A DNA stretch of 64,000 bases from Gilvimarinus gilvus (GTDB taxonomy: Bacteria > Pseudomonadota > Gammaproteobacteria > Pseudomonadales > Cellvibrionaceae): contig NZ_JAULRU010000514.1 of assembly GCF_030518155.1 (NCBI RefSeq), forward strand, positions 62,001-126,000, written 5' to 3'. Within the stretch, counting starts at the first letter, position 1, and each line of letters starts with the position of its first letter. Shown here in pieces: positions 1 through 8,285 of this stretch. Under the pieces are notes generated by a model. The model worked only from the letters and a program-made list of their open reading frames with translations, searched no databases and was not told the DNA's origin. A program made the position numbers and the translations under genes.

Positions 1-444
1 CTTTGCGGCTAAGGCACGCTCGATGAGCTTCATATCCCCGCGCAAATCGTTCTCTACCAAGTGTCCGGCTAACGACTCCTCATCATCCACCCACGGCTTG
101 AAAGTGACCTGGTGCCGAAAGAATTTTTCGTCGCCGGTCTCTTCCCAAAGCTCCTGCAGAGCTTGAAGACGTGTATTACCGCCGTCGGCAATTTGATACG
201 GATCATCAACACTTTTACGAGTGACATTAAAACGATGATCGAGGCCTCGGGCCTTGATCGAGGCCTTAATATCATCGAACTTTGGGTTCACCGACTGACG
301 CGGATTGAATTCACTGGGTACCAGCTCATCCAAGGTGACCGTGATTTCCGTTGGAATCGCGGGGTCTTTGCGTATTGCCTCGACAGTGCGCGACTGTCGT
401 GTCAGCCGCTCAGACAAATCTACAGGTTTGTTCTTAGAGGCCAT
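1..444 (-). CDS. ParB-family protein of an integrative element (partial, N-terminal 148 residues)
   Basis: The frame is open from an ATG at 444 to the window edge, so the C-terminus is missing. The visible part reads like a ParB/Srx nuclease fold: a basic N-terminus, then LDELVPSEFNPR, a central IADGGNTRLQAL stretch (the usual ParB G-[E/G]-x-R-x-x-A box) and a VENDLRGD segment near the edge. A strong ribosome site (GGAGAGGG) overlaps the end of the upstream gene, and the stop of that gene is 3 nt away, so the three genes to the right form one leftward operon. Residues such as NPRQSVNP-KFDDI recall the ParB group carried by PFGI-1-type integrative conjugative elements rather than chromosomal ParB; that assignment is inference from context (ParA plus tRNA) and memory of the family. 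Confidence 0.82.
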   Translation of the reverse strand, partial: MASKNKPVDLSERLTRQSRTVEAIRKDPAIPTEITVTLDELVPSEFNPRQSVNPKFDDIKASIKARGLDHRFNVTRKSVDDPYQIADGGNTRLQALQELWEETGDEKFFRHQVTFKPWVDDEESLAGHLVENDLRGDMKLIERALAAK

Positions 445-447
445 GAC

Positions 448-846
448 TTAACCCTCTCCATTCTCAGTGTTTTCAGTCCAGTCTCGGTCGTAGGCTTGAG
501 CTTTCTTAAAAGCCGCCTCCAGCCTCTGCTGGTGATACGGTGGCAAAAAGATACCCAGCTGCTCACTGTCACTGCGTCCAGGGTAGGCAAAGGTAATCTT
601 TTGGCCTCGACAGCCAGCCCCAACCAGGTGGGAATCCTCAAAGGCAGATTCGATACAATCTCGCATCAGCTCGTGTTCGGAATTCAAGTTGTAAGCATCA
701 TGCTCGCGCCCATCACACCAGAGCGTGCAGGCCGCTGCCAGACGCTCTTGTGCCTCATCCTTGCTGCTAGCGACCAAAAAGACATAGCCACTTTGGTCGA
801 ACTGGCCTGATGGATCGAAACTTTCCACTACGGCTCGATAGATCAT
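448..846 (-). CDS. hypothetical protein between parA and parB of the integrative element
   Basis: A 132-residue acidic, soluble protein with no signal peptide or membrane segment and no domain that I recognise. The gene starts 2 nt after the parA stop and ends 3 nt before the parB ATG, so it is almost certainly co-translated with them. It contains several Cys and His residues (CTLWCDGREHD, AGCRGQ) but no regular zinc-binding spacing. Its position suggests a role in maintenance or copy control of the element, but nothing in the sequence shows that. Confidence 0.7.
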   Translation of the reverse strand: MIYRAVVESFDPSGQFDQSGYVFLVASSKDEAQERLAAACTLWCDGREHDAYNLNSEHELMRDCIESAFEDSHLVGAGCRGQKITFAYPGRSDSEQLGIFLPPYHQQRLEAAFKKAQAYDRDWTENTENGEG

Positions 847-848
847 GA

Positions 849-1712
849 CTAGGCCTCCACTGCCGATAAGACATCGTGGGGCTTACGGCCAGTCAATTTA
901 GGCTGTAGCTCGTAAGCGAGCTCCAACATGGTTTCCTGCGCGCTCGGGGTCTTTCCCCGGCGCTTCGGTTCAAAGCGATGCGCCGGTTCAGAGCGTCCTG
1001 CAGCTTTGTTGTAGGCAGCAATATCGGGAACGATGGTCTTAAGCACTCGGACCATGCCATCGCCAACTTCATCGAACTCCCTGCTAAGCCATTCAGCCAT
1101 CTCACGTGAGTCGTTGGTTCGCCCCATACGGTTGATCAGTGCGTTACAGGTAGGGAGGGGTCGGCCGGCAATGGTGGTTTTCATGCCTGGCGCCGGGAGA
1201 AAGGAGCGCAGCATATTGACTGTGCCTGTCACAAACTCGGTCGAGTCCAGATAATTGGGCACAACAGGGCTGATTACCTCGTCCGAGGCCAGAATTACGG
1301 CCTCCTGAAGCAGACCAATGGCCCCCTGAGTATCGACAATGATGTAATCGTACTCGGTCGCCAGCTTCTGGAGGGCCATGTGGAAATACAAGACATGACT
1401 GCTGGACTCGCGAAGAAAGGGCAGGATCGGACCGCCTTTGTCGCCCTTGGAGTCATCGTTGACGATGATATCTAAGTTCGTAAATCCGGTGTGGCTGATA
1501 CAGCCCTCGGGGTCTGTCGTGGTAATCAATTGAGTCAGGCCAGAGTCGGCCGGGAAGGGGATATTGAAATACTTGCTCAAGTTTTGAGCGAAGTCAGTAT
1601 CAATAAGAAGTGTGCGTTGCCCTAAGTCTGCAAAGATTGCAGCTAGGTTCACTGAGATAGAAGTTTTACCGACTCCACCTTTGGTGGAAACTAAAGAATA
1701 GACTTTGGCCAT
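849..1712 (-). CDS. parA: ParA/Soj-family ATPase of the integrative element
   Basis: A 287-residue ParA/MinD-type P-loop ATPase. The start at 1712 (MAKVYSLVSTKGGVGKT) is chosen because the deviant Walker A motif KGGVGKT then falls at residues 11-17 as in the family, and GGAGGG lies just upstream; an ATG at 1763 is possible but would place the start close to the tRNA end. DTDFAQNLS and IIVDTQGAIG give Walker A-prime and Walker B. ParA proteins partition DNA or, in integrative elements of the PAPI-1/pKLC102 type, stabilise the excised form (known for Soj of PAPI-1). The gene is the last one before the tRNA, where soj/parA sits in several such elements. First gene of the parA-hypothetical-parB operon. 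Confidence 0.88.
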   Translation of the reverse strand: MAKVYSLVSTKGGVGKTSISVNLAAIFADLGQRTLLIDTDFAQNLSKYFNIPFPADSGLTQLITTTDPEGCISHTGFTNLDIIVNDDSKGDKGGPILPFLRESSSHVLYFHMALQKLATEYDYIIVDTQGAIGLLQEAVILASDEVISPVVPNYLDSTEFVTGTVNMLRSFLPAPGMKTTIAGRPLPTCNALINRMGRTNDSREMAEWLSREFDEVGDGMVRVLKTIVPDIAAYNKAAGRSEPAHRFEPKRRGKTPSAQETMLELAYELQPKLTGRKPHDVLSAVEA

Positions 1713-1791
1713 AGAGCCCTCCAACCGTTGATTTAACGCAACGATTAAGAACTCATGGTCCAAAGAAGTGGGCTTACTACCACTTAGAAAA
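1713..1791. other. putative end (att side) of an integrative element at tRNA-Met
   Basis: The 79 bases between the parA start and the 3' end of tRNA-Met hold no gene. A short inverted repeat (CGTTG ... CAACG, 1727-1744) and the pair CTACCA/TGGTAG (1777-1796), which reaches into the tRNA 3' end, are visible. The second att copy (a repeat of the tRNA 3' end) would lie to the left, outside the window, so the boundary cannot be proved here. Confidence 0.45.
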
Positions 1792-1868
1792 TGGTAGCTA
1801 GGGGCGGACTTGAACCGCCGACCCCAGCATTATGAGTGCTGTGCTCTAACCAGCTGAGCTACCTAGCC
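1792..1868 (-). tRNA. tRNA-Met (CAT), elongator type
   Basis: On the minus strand the sequence folds as a standard 77-nt tRNA: acceptor GGCTAGG with CCTAGCT, anticodon arm CAGCACTCATAATGCTG with CAT in the loop, T-arm GGCGG-TTCAAGT-CCGCC, and an encoded CCA end (1792-1794). The A-rich anticodon 3' side and internal pairing fit elongator Met; a CAT tRNA could in principle be an Ile tRNA with modified C34, which sequence alone cannot exclude. The 3' end faces the parA-parB cluster, the classical integration side for tyrosine recombinases. Confidence 0.93.
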
Positions 1869-1983
1869 ATATCTGAGGGCGCGTATTTTCTCTATCGGGC
1901 AGGGTAAAGTCAAGGTTTAATTACAATTAATCTTGGGTTTAGAATGGGGCGGTAACTCTTGGTGCCGTGGTATATTGATGTTT

Positions 1984-4134
1984 ATGGATAAGCGTATTGA
2001 AATCAGGTTAGGTCAAGGGGGGTTGGCGGTTTTTTGCTGGCTGTTTATTGTGCTGTTGGCTGCTTGTGGTCAGGGTGATAAACCGCCAGCGGCCGAGGCG
2101 CAGGCGAGCAGTTCGGTCGCCTCCGTAGCGCCGGCTGAGAAGGCTGAAAAGAAGCCGGGCTTTGTCAATTTCGTCGAGCAGGGTGATCTCGATGCACTGC
2201 GTCAGCGCGGTGTGGTTCGGCTGTTGGCGCCACTTCGGGAATATCAGGGTTTGCCGCGTTCGGGTATGCCTTCTGAGGGGTACCGTGAGCTCGCCGAGGA
2301 CTTTGTGCAGGCGCTGGGGCTAAAGCCAGTATGGATTATCAAAGAATCTATGCAGGAGCTGATGCCGGCGCTATTGGCGGGCGAGGGTGACTTAATTGTT
2401 GACCATTTGACTCAGACCAAAGAGCGCGATGAGAGGGTGGCCTTTTCGTTGCCCCTGTCGAATGCTACCGAACGGTTAATTACCCCTGCCAGTGCCGGGC
2501 CACTGGAGGCCGTGCAGGATTTAGCTGGCAAGCGTGTGGTGGTACCTAAGGGCTCGTCCTATGTGGGGAGTTTAAAACGCCTTCAGGCCGAAAACGAGGG
2601 GCTTACGTTTGATGTGGTGCCGCTGGCCCTGTCGGGTAACCCCGATGTGGTTGTAGATAAGGTGGTAAGTGGTGAATTTGATGCGACCGTGCTTGATGAC
2701 ACCCTGGCTGAAACCCTAAGCCAGTACCGCGACGATTTTGCGCAGGGTGTAGCGGTATCGCAAACCCGCGCGGTGGCCTGGGCGGTGCGACCGCAGTCGA
2801 GCAAGCTATTGGTGGAGCTCAACCGTTATCTGACCAGTCATACCATTCACTTTTCCAGTATTCAGTATCACAAAGACGACTTGCCGGCGATTAAAGAGCG
2901 CCGCACTTTACGCATGATTACCCGCAACAACCCCGCCAGTTACTTTATGTGGCGGGGCGAATTGATGGGGTTCGAATACGAATTGCTGAGGGAGTTTGCC
3001 AAGGAGCAGGGCTTGCGCCTTGAGGTGGAGGTGGCGCCACCCGGGGTAGACCCCATTGATTGGCTTAATGCCGGCCGGGGCGATGTGATTGCGGCGGCCA
3101 TGACAGTTACCCCTGAGCGGGCCGAGCGCGTCGCTTTTACCCGGTACTACAACAAGGTGGCGGAGCAGTTGGTCACGCGAGCCGAGCAGCCGCCATTGCC
3201 GACTGTGGATGCCCTGGCAGGCAGAACTCTGGTGATTGACCCGCAAACCTCGTATTGGGAGCGTGCACAGGCGCTTAGAGCCCAGGGGGTCGAGTTCGAA
3301 TTGGTGAAGCAGGATGCCTCCACCACCGAGTTGCTGATGGCGGTCGCCGACGGCACCTTTGATGCGACCATTGCCGACAGCCATTTGGTGGATATTGAAA
3401 AACGTTTTGCCACCAACCTTGCGCCGGGTCACCGCTTTGAAGAAAAAGAGCACGCCTGGGCGGTTCGACAATCCAATCCGCAATTGCTGGCCGAACTCAA
3501 CGCGTTTTTGAATGCGAAATACCGGGGCCTGTTTTTCAATGTGGTGTATAACAAGTACTTCAAAAACGAGTCGCGTATTGGCAAATATCAAGGCCAGCGC
3601 CTGACCTTTGCCGATAGCCTGTCGCCCTACGATGATATTGTGAAGCCGCTTGGTGAGGGGTATCAGTTTGACTGGCGGTTGATTGTGGCGCAAATGTACC
3701 AGGAGAGCCGCTTTTACCCAGAGGCGAAGTCGCACGCCGGTGCCACCGGGTTGCTGCAAGTTATGCCGCGCACAGCGGAAGAATTGGGATTCGCCATGCC
3801 ATTCGATGAGCGCTCCGGCATTGAAGCCGGTATCGCCTATTTGGACTGGACGCGAGATCGGTTCGAAGAGTATTTGCCGCTGGAAGAGCGTTTGTGGTTT
3901 GCCCTGGCCGCCTACAACGCGGGCTTTGGCCACGTACAAGACGCCCGCCGCCTGGCGCGCCAGCAAGGTTGGAACCCCGACGTTTGGTTTTACAATGTCG
4001 AGCGCGCCATGCTGCTGTTATCGAAAAAGGAATACTACAGCAAGGCCCGGTTTGGCTACGTACGCGGTGAAGAGCCGGTGCAATACGTGCGCAATATTCG
4101 CGATCGCTATCGGGGCTATTTGTCGGCGGAGTAG
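1984..4134 (+). CDS. mltF: membrane-bound lytic murein transglycosylase F-like lipoprotein with two solute-binding domains
   Basis: MltF cleaves the glycan of peptidoglycan with formation of 1,6-anhydro ends. The protein starts with a lipoprotein signal (LLAAC lipobox). The ATG at 1984 leaves a compact signal of about 28 residues, but ATGs at 1978 and 1933 are also in frame and no ribosome site decides. Two consecutive SBP_bac_3-type domains follow (about 45-265 and 285-505), then an SLT transglycosylase domain (about 545-700) with catalytic Glu in QESRFYPEAKSHAG (E574), GLLQVMP and AAYNAGFGHV. E. coli MltF (518 residues) has a single SBP domain; this one, at 716, has a second, divergent N-terminal copy. 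It stands alone, divergent from the tRNA. Confidence 0.9.
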   Translation: MDKRIEIRLGQGGLAVFCWLFIVLLAACGQGDKPPAAEAQASSSVASVAPAEKAEKKPGFVNFVEQGDLDALRQRGVVRLLAPLREYQGLPRSGMPSEGYRELAEDFVQALGLKPVWIIKESMQELMPALLAGEGDLIVDHLTQTKERDERVAFSLPLSNATERLITPASAGPLEAVQDLAGKRVVVPKGSSYVGSLKRLQAENEGLTFDVVPLALSGNPDVVVDKVVSGEFDATVLDDTLAETLSQYRDDFAQGVAVSQTRAVAWAVRPQSSKLLVELNRYLTSHTIHFSSIQYHKDDLPAIKERRTLRMITRNNPASYFMWRGELMGFEYELLREFAKEQGLRLEVEVAPPGVDPIDWLNAGRGDVIAAAMTVTPERAERVAFTRYYNKVAEQLVTRAEQPPLPTVDALAGRTLVIDPQTSYWERAQALRAQGVEFELVKQDASTTELLMAVADGTFDATIADSHLVDIEKRFATNLAPGHRFEEKEHAWAVRQSNPQLLAELNAFLNAKYRGLFFNVVYNKYFKNESRIGKYQGQRLTFADSLSPYDDIVKPLGEGYQFDWRLIVAQMYQESRFYPEAKSHAGATGLLQVMPRTAEELGFAMPFDERSGIEAGIAYLDWTRDRFEEYLPLEERLWFALAAYNAGFGHVQDARRLARQQGWNPDVWFYNVERAMLLLSKKEYYSKARFGYVRGEEPVQYVRNIRDRYRGYLSAE

Positions 4135-4144
4135 GATAAAAAAG

Positions 4145-4298
4145 GTCTGACGTCGGAGGTCTGATGTCAGATAAAAAAGGCAGTCATCGACGGAACGCTG
4201 TGTCGTAACTGGGCATTGTTAGGCCGGGAATTAAATGGCGCGCCTCTGGTGGCGGGGTTTGAAAAGCTGGGGGAAATCTCGGAGGTCTAATGTCCGAT
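4145..4298. repeat. degenerate 7-bp repeats (GTCNGAN family), two short runs
   Basis: Two runs in the mltF-higB gap: 4145-4172 reads GTCTGAC, GTCGGAG, GTCTGAT, GTCAGAT (four units in register), and 4278-4298 reads CTCGGAG, GTCTAAT, GTCCGAT. They belong to the same NTCNGAC heptamer family, in reverse orientation, as the arrays near 6412 and 7599. The rest of the gap (4135-4537) shows no gene that I can support. Confidence 0.75.
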
Positions 4299-4537
4299 GC
4301 CAAAAAGAGAGATAACATTACTGTGGTGCAAAAAATAGCGAAGGATTGAGTGTGTTTAACCCCGCAAAGGGTTTGGCAGGGGATAAGTTCAGTTTGATAC
4401 GTTGTTGCTAAACGCTTATCAGTCGTTACCACTTATCGTTTTGGGTGCGAGGGAGACGAGGTAAAGCGGCATTGAGCCGTGTCGCGAGACGCGTTACAAT
4501 CGATTAAAGTTGCCGTAAAAAGGTGGGCTGATTAGGG

Positions 4538-4816
4538 ATGATCAAAAGCATTAAGCACAAGGGCTTGAAGGCGTTTTTTGACAAGGGAAGCACGAAAGGT
4601 ATCCGCGCCGATCATGCTGACCGGCTTCGCGACCGCCTAACCGTGCTGGATGTTGCCACCAGCCTTGATGATATTGCCACTGGCAACTGGGGCTTGCACC
4701 CGTTAAGCGGCAAGCTTAAAGGCCAGCACGCTATCAACGTATCGGGTAACTGGCGGTTATTTTTTGAGTTTCACGACGGCAATATCCACCTGCTGGATTA
4801 CGATGATTACCACTGA
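4538..4816 (+). CDS. higB: HigB-family toxin (RelE superfamily mRNA interferase)
   Basis: A 92-residue HigB toxin of the plasmid-maintenance-killer group: MIKSIKHKGLKAFF at the N-terminus, then LHPLSGKLKGQHAINVSGNW and LLDYDDYH at the end, the usual signature blocks. Such toxins cleave mRNA on the ribosome and are held inactive by HigA. The gene is complete and starts 14 nt before a cognate higA in the toxin-first order typical of higBA. It lies between mltF and ychF in an otherwise housekeeping neighbourhood, which suggests local insertion. It differs clearly from the second, frameshifted higB at 30.2 kb. Confidence 0.9.
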   Translation: MIKSIKHKGLKAFFDKGSTKGIRADHADRLRDRLTVLDVATSLDDIATGNWGLHPLSGKLKGQHAINVSGNWRLFFEFHDGNIHLLDYDDYH

Positions 4817-4830
4817 CGGGAGGCGCCACC

Positions 4831-5106
4831 ATGGCCATGCATAACCCTTCGCACCCCGGGCGTATTATCCGGCAACGACTGATCGAGGACGAAGATGGTC
4901 GCAAAATCGACAGCATCGCGATTGTCGCCGACCGACTCGGCTGCCACCGCAATACGCTGAACCGGGTAATCAATGGCAGCGCGTCTGTCTCGCCGGAAAT
5001 GGCACTGGCGCTGGAACAGGTGGGTGCCGGCGGGGCCGAGTTCTGGCTTTCCATGCAGGCTAACTACGATTTGTACCAACTTCGCCATAGTAAGGGCGCC
5101 GCTTAA
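4831..5106 (+). CDS. higA: HigA-family antitoxin
   Basis: A 91-residue HTH_3/Xre DNA-binding antitoxin. HPGRIIRQRLIEDEDG is the standard HigA opening; the helix-turn-helix is around VADRLGCHRNTLNRVINGSASVSPEMAL, and EFWLSMQANYDL is the family's C-terminal helix. The ribosome site GGGAGG is 6 nt before the ATG. HigA normally binds HigB and represses the higBA promoter; a promoter would lie in 4440-4537, where I see no convincing operator. Confidence 0.92.
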   Translation: MAMHNPSHPGRIIRQRLIEDEDGRKIDSIAIVADRLGCHRNTLNRVINGSASVSPEMALALEQVGAGGAEFWLSMQANYDLYQLRHSKGAA

Positions 5107-5208
5107 TCGAGTGATAAACCCCGCTTGCCTCGGTTGAGGCGTCCCGTGTCCGCCTGCGTCCCCCTCTTCCTAGCAGAAGAAATCGTCAGACGTCCGACTT
5201 TTTATCAC

Positions 5209-6300
5209 CTAAACATTAAACCTAAAGTGCACAATATCCCCGTCTTTCACAATGTACTCTTTACCTTCCAGGCGCCATTTTCCGGCGTCTTTGGCGCCTT
5301 GCTCGCCGCCGAGTTCGACAAAGTCGTTATAGCCAACCACTTCAGCGCGGATAAAGCCTTTTTCAAAGTCGGTGTGAATTTTACCGGCCGCTTGCGGTGC
5401 GGTGGCGCCGACGGGGATGGTCCAGGCGCGGACTTCTTTAACGCCGGCGGTAAAGTAAGTGTGTAGCCCTAGCAGATCGTAGCCGCCGCGAATAACGCGG
5501 TTCAGGCCGGGCTCTTCCATGCCCAAGGCCTCTAAAAATTCGGCTTTTTCGTCGTCGTCCAGTTCGCTGATTTCGGCTTCAATTTTGTTGCAAATAGGCA
5601 CAACCACCGCATTTTCTGAGGCGGCGATTTCGCGAACCTGGTCCAGGTGCGGATTGTCCTCAAAACCATCTTCGGCGACATTGGCAATGTACATGGTCGG
5701 CTTTAAAGTCATCAGGCTCAGCTCACGCAATTGCGCGCGTTCATCATCGGTGAGGTCATAGGAGCGCAGTGGCTTGGCTTCGTCCAGGTGCGGCTGAACC
5801 TTTTCCAGCAATGCTTTCATCGCCATGGCGTGCTTGTCTTGGCCTTTGGCGGCTTTTGCAAAACGTTGAATGGCTTTTTCCACGGTTTCTAAATCGGCCA
5901 GTGCCAGTTCAGTATTGATTACGTCAATGTCCGAGGCGGGGTTGATGGTGCCGTCTACGTGAATCACGTTTTCGTCTTCAAAGCAGCGCACAACATGAGC
6001 GATGGCGTCGGTTTCGCGGATATTGGCCAGAAACTTGTTGCCCAAGCCTTCACCTTTCGAGGCGCCGGCAACCAGACCCGCAATGTCGACAAATTCCATG
6101 GTGGTGGCAATCACCTTTTCCGGCTTTACAATCGCGGCAATCTTGTCCTGGCGCGGATCGGGTACGGCGACCACACCGGCATTGGGCTCAATGGTACAGA
6201 ACGGGAAGTTCTCGGCGCCAATGCCCGCTTTGGTCAGCGCGTTAAACAGGGTGGATTTACCCACGTTGGGAAGACCGACAATACCGCAATTAAAGCCCAT
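5209..6300 (-). CDS. ychF: YchF, Obg-family ATPase/GTPase
   Basis: A 363-residue protein, full length for YchF. G1 is GLPNVGKST at residues 8-16; the NXXE-like G4 of YchF ([10 protein letters not shown]) explains its ATP preference; the C-terminal TGS domain ends in [10 protein letters not shown]. YchF binds ribosomes and affects the oxidative-stress response and leaderless translation in E. coli. The gene is downstream of pth, as in many gammaproteobacteria, but here an oxygenase gene lies between them. Two heptamer units (GTCAGAC, GTCCGAC) and a weak hairpin at 5127-5140 follow the stop. Confidence 0.97.
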   Translation of the reverse strand: MGFNCGIVGLPNVGKSTLFNALTKAGIGAENFPFCTIEPNAGVVAVPDPRQDKIAAIVKPEKVIATTMEFVDIAGLVAGASKGEGLGNKFLANIRETDAIAHVVRCFEDENVIHVDGTINPASDIDVINTELALADLETVEKAIQRFAKAAKGQDKHAMAMKALLEKVQPHLDEAKPLRSYDLTDDERAQLRELSLMTLKPTMYIANVAEDGFEDNPHLDQVREIAASENAVVVPICNKIEAEISELDDDEKAEFLEALGMEEPGLNRVIRGGYDLLGLHTYFTAGVKEVRAWTIPVGATAPQAAGKIHTDFEKGFIRAEVVGYNDFVELGGEQGAKDAGKWRLEGKEYIVKDGDIVHFRFNV

Positions 6301-6411
6301 GAAACTGTCTCTTGATTTGAGGGTTTAACAAAGCGCGGAATTATACATGAATAGAGGGGTAAAGCGGAAAATCGCTAGACGTTGGATGTCTGACGTCCGA
6401 TGCTCAATGAT

Positions 6412-6460
6412 GACCTCAGACCTCAGACCTCAGACCTCAGACCTCAGACCTCAGACCTTC
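6412..6460. repeat. tandem array of 7-bp unit GACCTCA
   Basis: Six perfect GACCTCA units (6412-6453) plus a partial GACCTTC. Just before it, 6380-6400 carries degenerate units of the same family in the opposite orientation (GTTGGAT, GTCTGAC, GTCCGAT). The array forms the stop codon and last codons of the oxygenase gene on the minus strand, so the repeat has grown into a coding end. Confidence 0.92.
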
Positions 6461-7416
6461 TCACTCCCCAACACCGTCCGCTTTACTTTTGAGGCAAAAT
6501 TCAGCGTTTTACGAGCCAGCCAGAATGCCTTGTGGTTGGTGAGCTTGTCGAGCATGTCTTGCAGGCGGTGGTTGTCGCGGTACAGGCGCTGCAGATGTTG
6601 ATCGCGCCGCGCCAAGAGTACCTGAATGCGTTGATAGTCTTCATCACTTAACACCTGGCCGGGCTGGATGTGCTCGGGCAGTGGGCGCTCCACGTAGATG
6701 GTGGAGTGGCGGCCTTTGTATTCGTGGGCCGGGCGGGTTTTGCTGTAGAAATACAGGGCGATGGATTTACGCGAGTGCGAGTCTTGGTCGCCATCGGGTA
6801 AATTGATGCGCTCAAAGCCATGCCAGGAGTGGTCGTGGGTGGCAAAAATCACGCAGCGATTAAACAGCGGCGCTACTTTTGTGATCTTGTTTTCCTCAGG
6901 AGGCTTGCGCGGGTCTTGGTGAAACTCTATCAGCCCGCCCCAATCGTCTTGCCACTCTTTGTTGAGGTAGACAATCAAGTTTAGCCGGCGGTGGTAATTG
7001 GTAACGGGGTGGCGATTAAAGTCGACGTGCGGGTCCAGGTCTTGCCCGTGGCAGTTTTCATGGGTGCCACCACCAAAGTAGTCGGGGTCGTAAATTAAGT
7101 CGGGAATGCCTGTGGCCTGGCTCACCCACTGCAAAAATGCCTCGGAGCGGATCATTTCATCCAGTTTTTGATACTGGTTGCCAATATCGCGCAGCTCGGT
7201 GTACACCGCCTTACGGCCAATGGTGCCGTTCTCGTTGCGTGCCTTTTCGTCATCGAACACGGGAAACTCATCCAGTAGCGACTGACAAAAGTCTGGGTCA
7301 AAAAAGTTGTCTACAACGAGGTGCGAGAAAGGCGCGGCTGACTCAAATTTTGCCGCCAGTGATGGCGTAGTGTCGAGGGTCGATGAACTCAAAAAGTCCT
7401 TAAGTGCTGCCGCCAT
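6451..7416 (-). CDS. 2-oxoglutarate/Fe(II)-dependent oxygenase (prolyl-4-hydroxylase-like)
   Basis: A 321-residue protein. Residues about 25-45 carry the FSHLVVDNFFDPDFC opening typical of 2OG oxygenases acting on proteins or sugars; iron ligands are likely H and D in DPHVDFNRHP and the distal H in DHSWHGF, with the 2OG-binding Arg in SRKSIALYFYS. The C-terminal 80 residues are helical and basic (LLARRDQHLQRLYRDNHRLQ) and look like an added coiled coil. Substrate unknown. The gene interrupts the common pth-ychF neighbourhood. Its final codon and stop (GTC TGA) lie in the GACCTCA array, so the C-terminus could vary between strains. Confidence 0.85.
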   Translation of the reverse strand: MAAALKDFLSSSTLDTTPSLAAKFESAAPFSHLVVDNFFDPDFCQSLLDEFPVFDDEKARNENGTIGRKAVYTELRDIGNQYQKLDEMIRSEAFLQWVSQATGIPDLIYDPDYFGGGTHENCHGQDLDPHVDFNRHPVTNYHRRLNLIVYLNKEWQDDWGGLIEFHQDPRKPPEENKITKVAPLFNRCVIFATHDHSWHGFERINLPDGDQDSHSRKSIALYFYSKTRPAHEYKGRHSTIYVERPLPEHIQPGQVLSDEDYQRIQVLLARRDQHLQRLYRDNHRLQDMLDKLTNHKAFWLARKTLNFASKVKRTVLGSEKV

Positions 7417-7489
7417 TATTGTTTTCTCCCGGTGTGCAGTCTGAATAGCGCAGTATAAAGAGTGGGACAGGTTGGGGGAAGGGGGGAAA

Positions 7490-7668
7490 GTCTGATGTCG
7501 GAGGTCTGACGTCTGATGTAAAAAGCAACACTCGGAAGTATTGTGCCGAAGAATGCAGATAAGCGTGTTGACTCTATGGTTTTAAATGCTTTTCATACCA
7601 TCCGACATCCGACATCCGACATCCGACATCCGACATCCGACATCCGACATCCGACATCCGACATCCAA
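7490..7668. repeat. 7-bp repeats between the oxygenase gene and pth: GTCNGAN run and CATCCGA array
   Basis: At 7490-7517 four units in register read GTCTGAT, GTCGGAG, GTCTGAC, GTCTGAT. At 7599-7661 nine perfect CATCCGA units (equivalently GACATCC) follow, with a last partial unit ending 3 bases before the pth stop codon at 7671. The two runs have opposite orientation, so a transcript across both could pair into a stem. The unit differs from the GACCTCA array 1.1 kb away only at the variable positions. Confidence 0.93.
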
Positions 7669-7670
7669 CT

Positions 7671-8252
7671 CTATTTCGTATGCAGCTGGTGCATGGCCTG
7701 GTTCCACTCGCCTTTAACGGCTAGTGGCAGGGCGCTTATGGCTTTGTCGATGGCTTCATCAATCAGTTGTTGTTCGTCGCGGCCGGCGCGTTTGAGTACG
7801 TGGCCGGTTACTTTTGAGGCGTGGCCCGGGTGGCCAATGCCAATGCGCAGGCGCGCGAAGTTTTTGTTGTTGCCTAGTCGTGCGATGGTATCGCGCAGCC
7901 CATTGTGTCCACCGTGACCGCCGCCAATTTTTAAACGAGCGACGCCGGGCTCAAGATCGAGCTCATCGTGAGCGAGCAGTATGGCTTCGGGTTCGATTTT
8001 ATAAAACTGTGCCAGGGCAGCTACAGCCTGACCGCTGCGATTCATAAAGGTGGTGGGGTTGAGCAGATGAACCTGACGGTTGCCGAGCAGTATGCGCGCG
8101 GTTTCGCCAAAGAATTTCTTGTCGGGGGAGAGGCTGGTGCCCGCCTGGCGAGCCAGTTCAGACACCAGATCGGCGCCGGCGTTATGGCGGGTTCTATCGT
8201 ATTCTGCTCCGGGGTTGCCGAGGCCAACGATAAGCTGAACCGGTGTATCCAT
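7671..8252 (-). CDS. pth: peptidyl-tRNA hydrolase
   Basis: A 193-residue Pth that recycles tRNAs from drop-off peptidyl-tRNA. [20 protein letters not shown] at the start includes catalytic His (in TRHNAG); [25 protein letters not shown] and [12 protein letters not shown] are the other family blocks. Full length. It lies downstream of rplY with a 33-nt gap, the standard prs-rplY-pth order. Confidence 0.97.
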   Translation of the reverse strand: MDTPVQLIVGLGNPGAEYDRTRHNAGADLVSELARQAGTSLSPDKKFFGETARILLGNRQVHLLNPTTFMNRSGQAVAALAQFYKIEPEAILLAHDELDLEPGVARLKIGGGHGGHNGLRDTIARLGNNKNFARLRIGIGHPGHASKVTGHVLKRAGRDEQQLIDEAIDKAISALPLAVKGEWNQAMHQLHTK

Positions 8253-8285
8253 AACGCCGCGCCTGTAAGCTTGGGAACGAACAGC

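Noticed and set aside
1-1712. Chromosomal parAB at the replication origin
   Set aside because: No gidA/gidB (rsmG), F1Fo or dnaA genes adjoin; a hypothetical gene separates parA and parB, and the cluster ends at a tRNA.
2908-3966. 352-codon antisense ORF inside mltF
   Set aside because: Shadow of a GC-rich gene; the plus-strand frame has clear domains.
6347-7668. CRISPR array in the repeat-rich gaps
   Set aside because: Repeats are contiguous 7-bp units with no spacers, and there are no cas genes.
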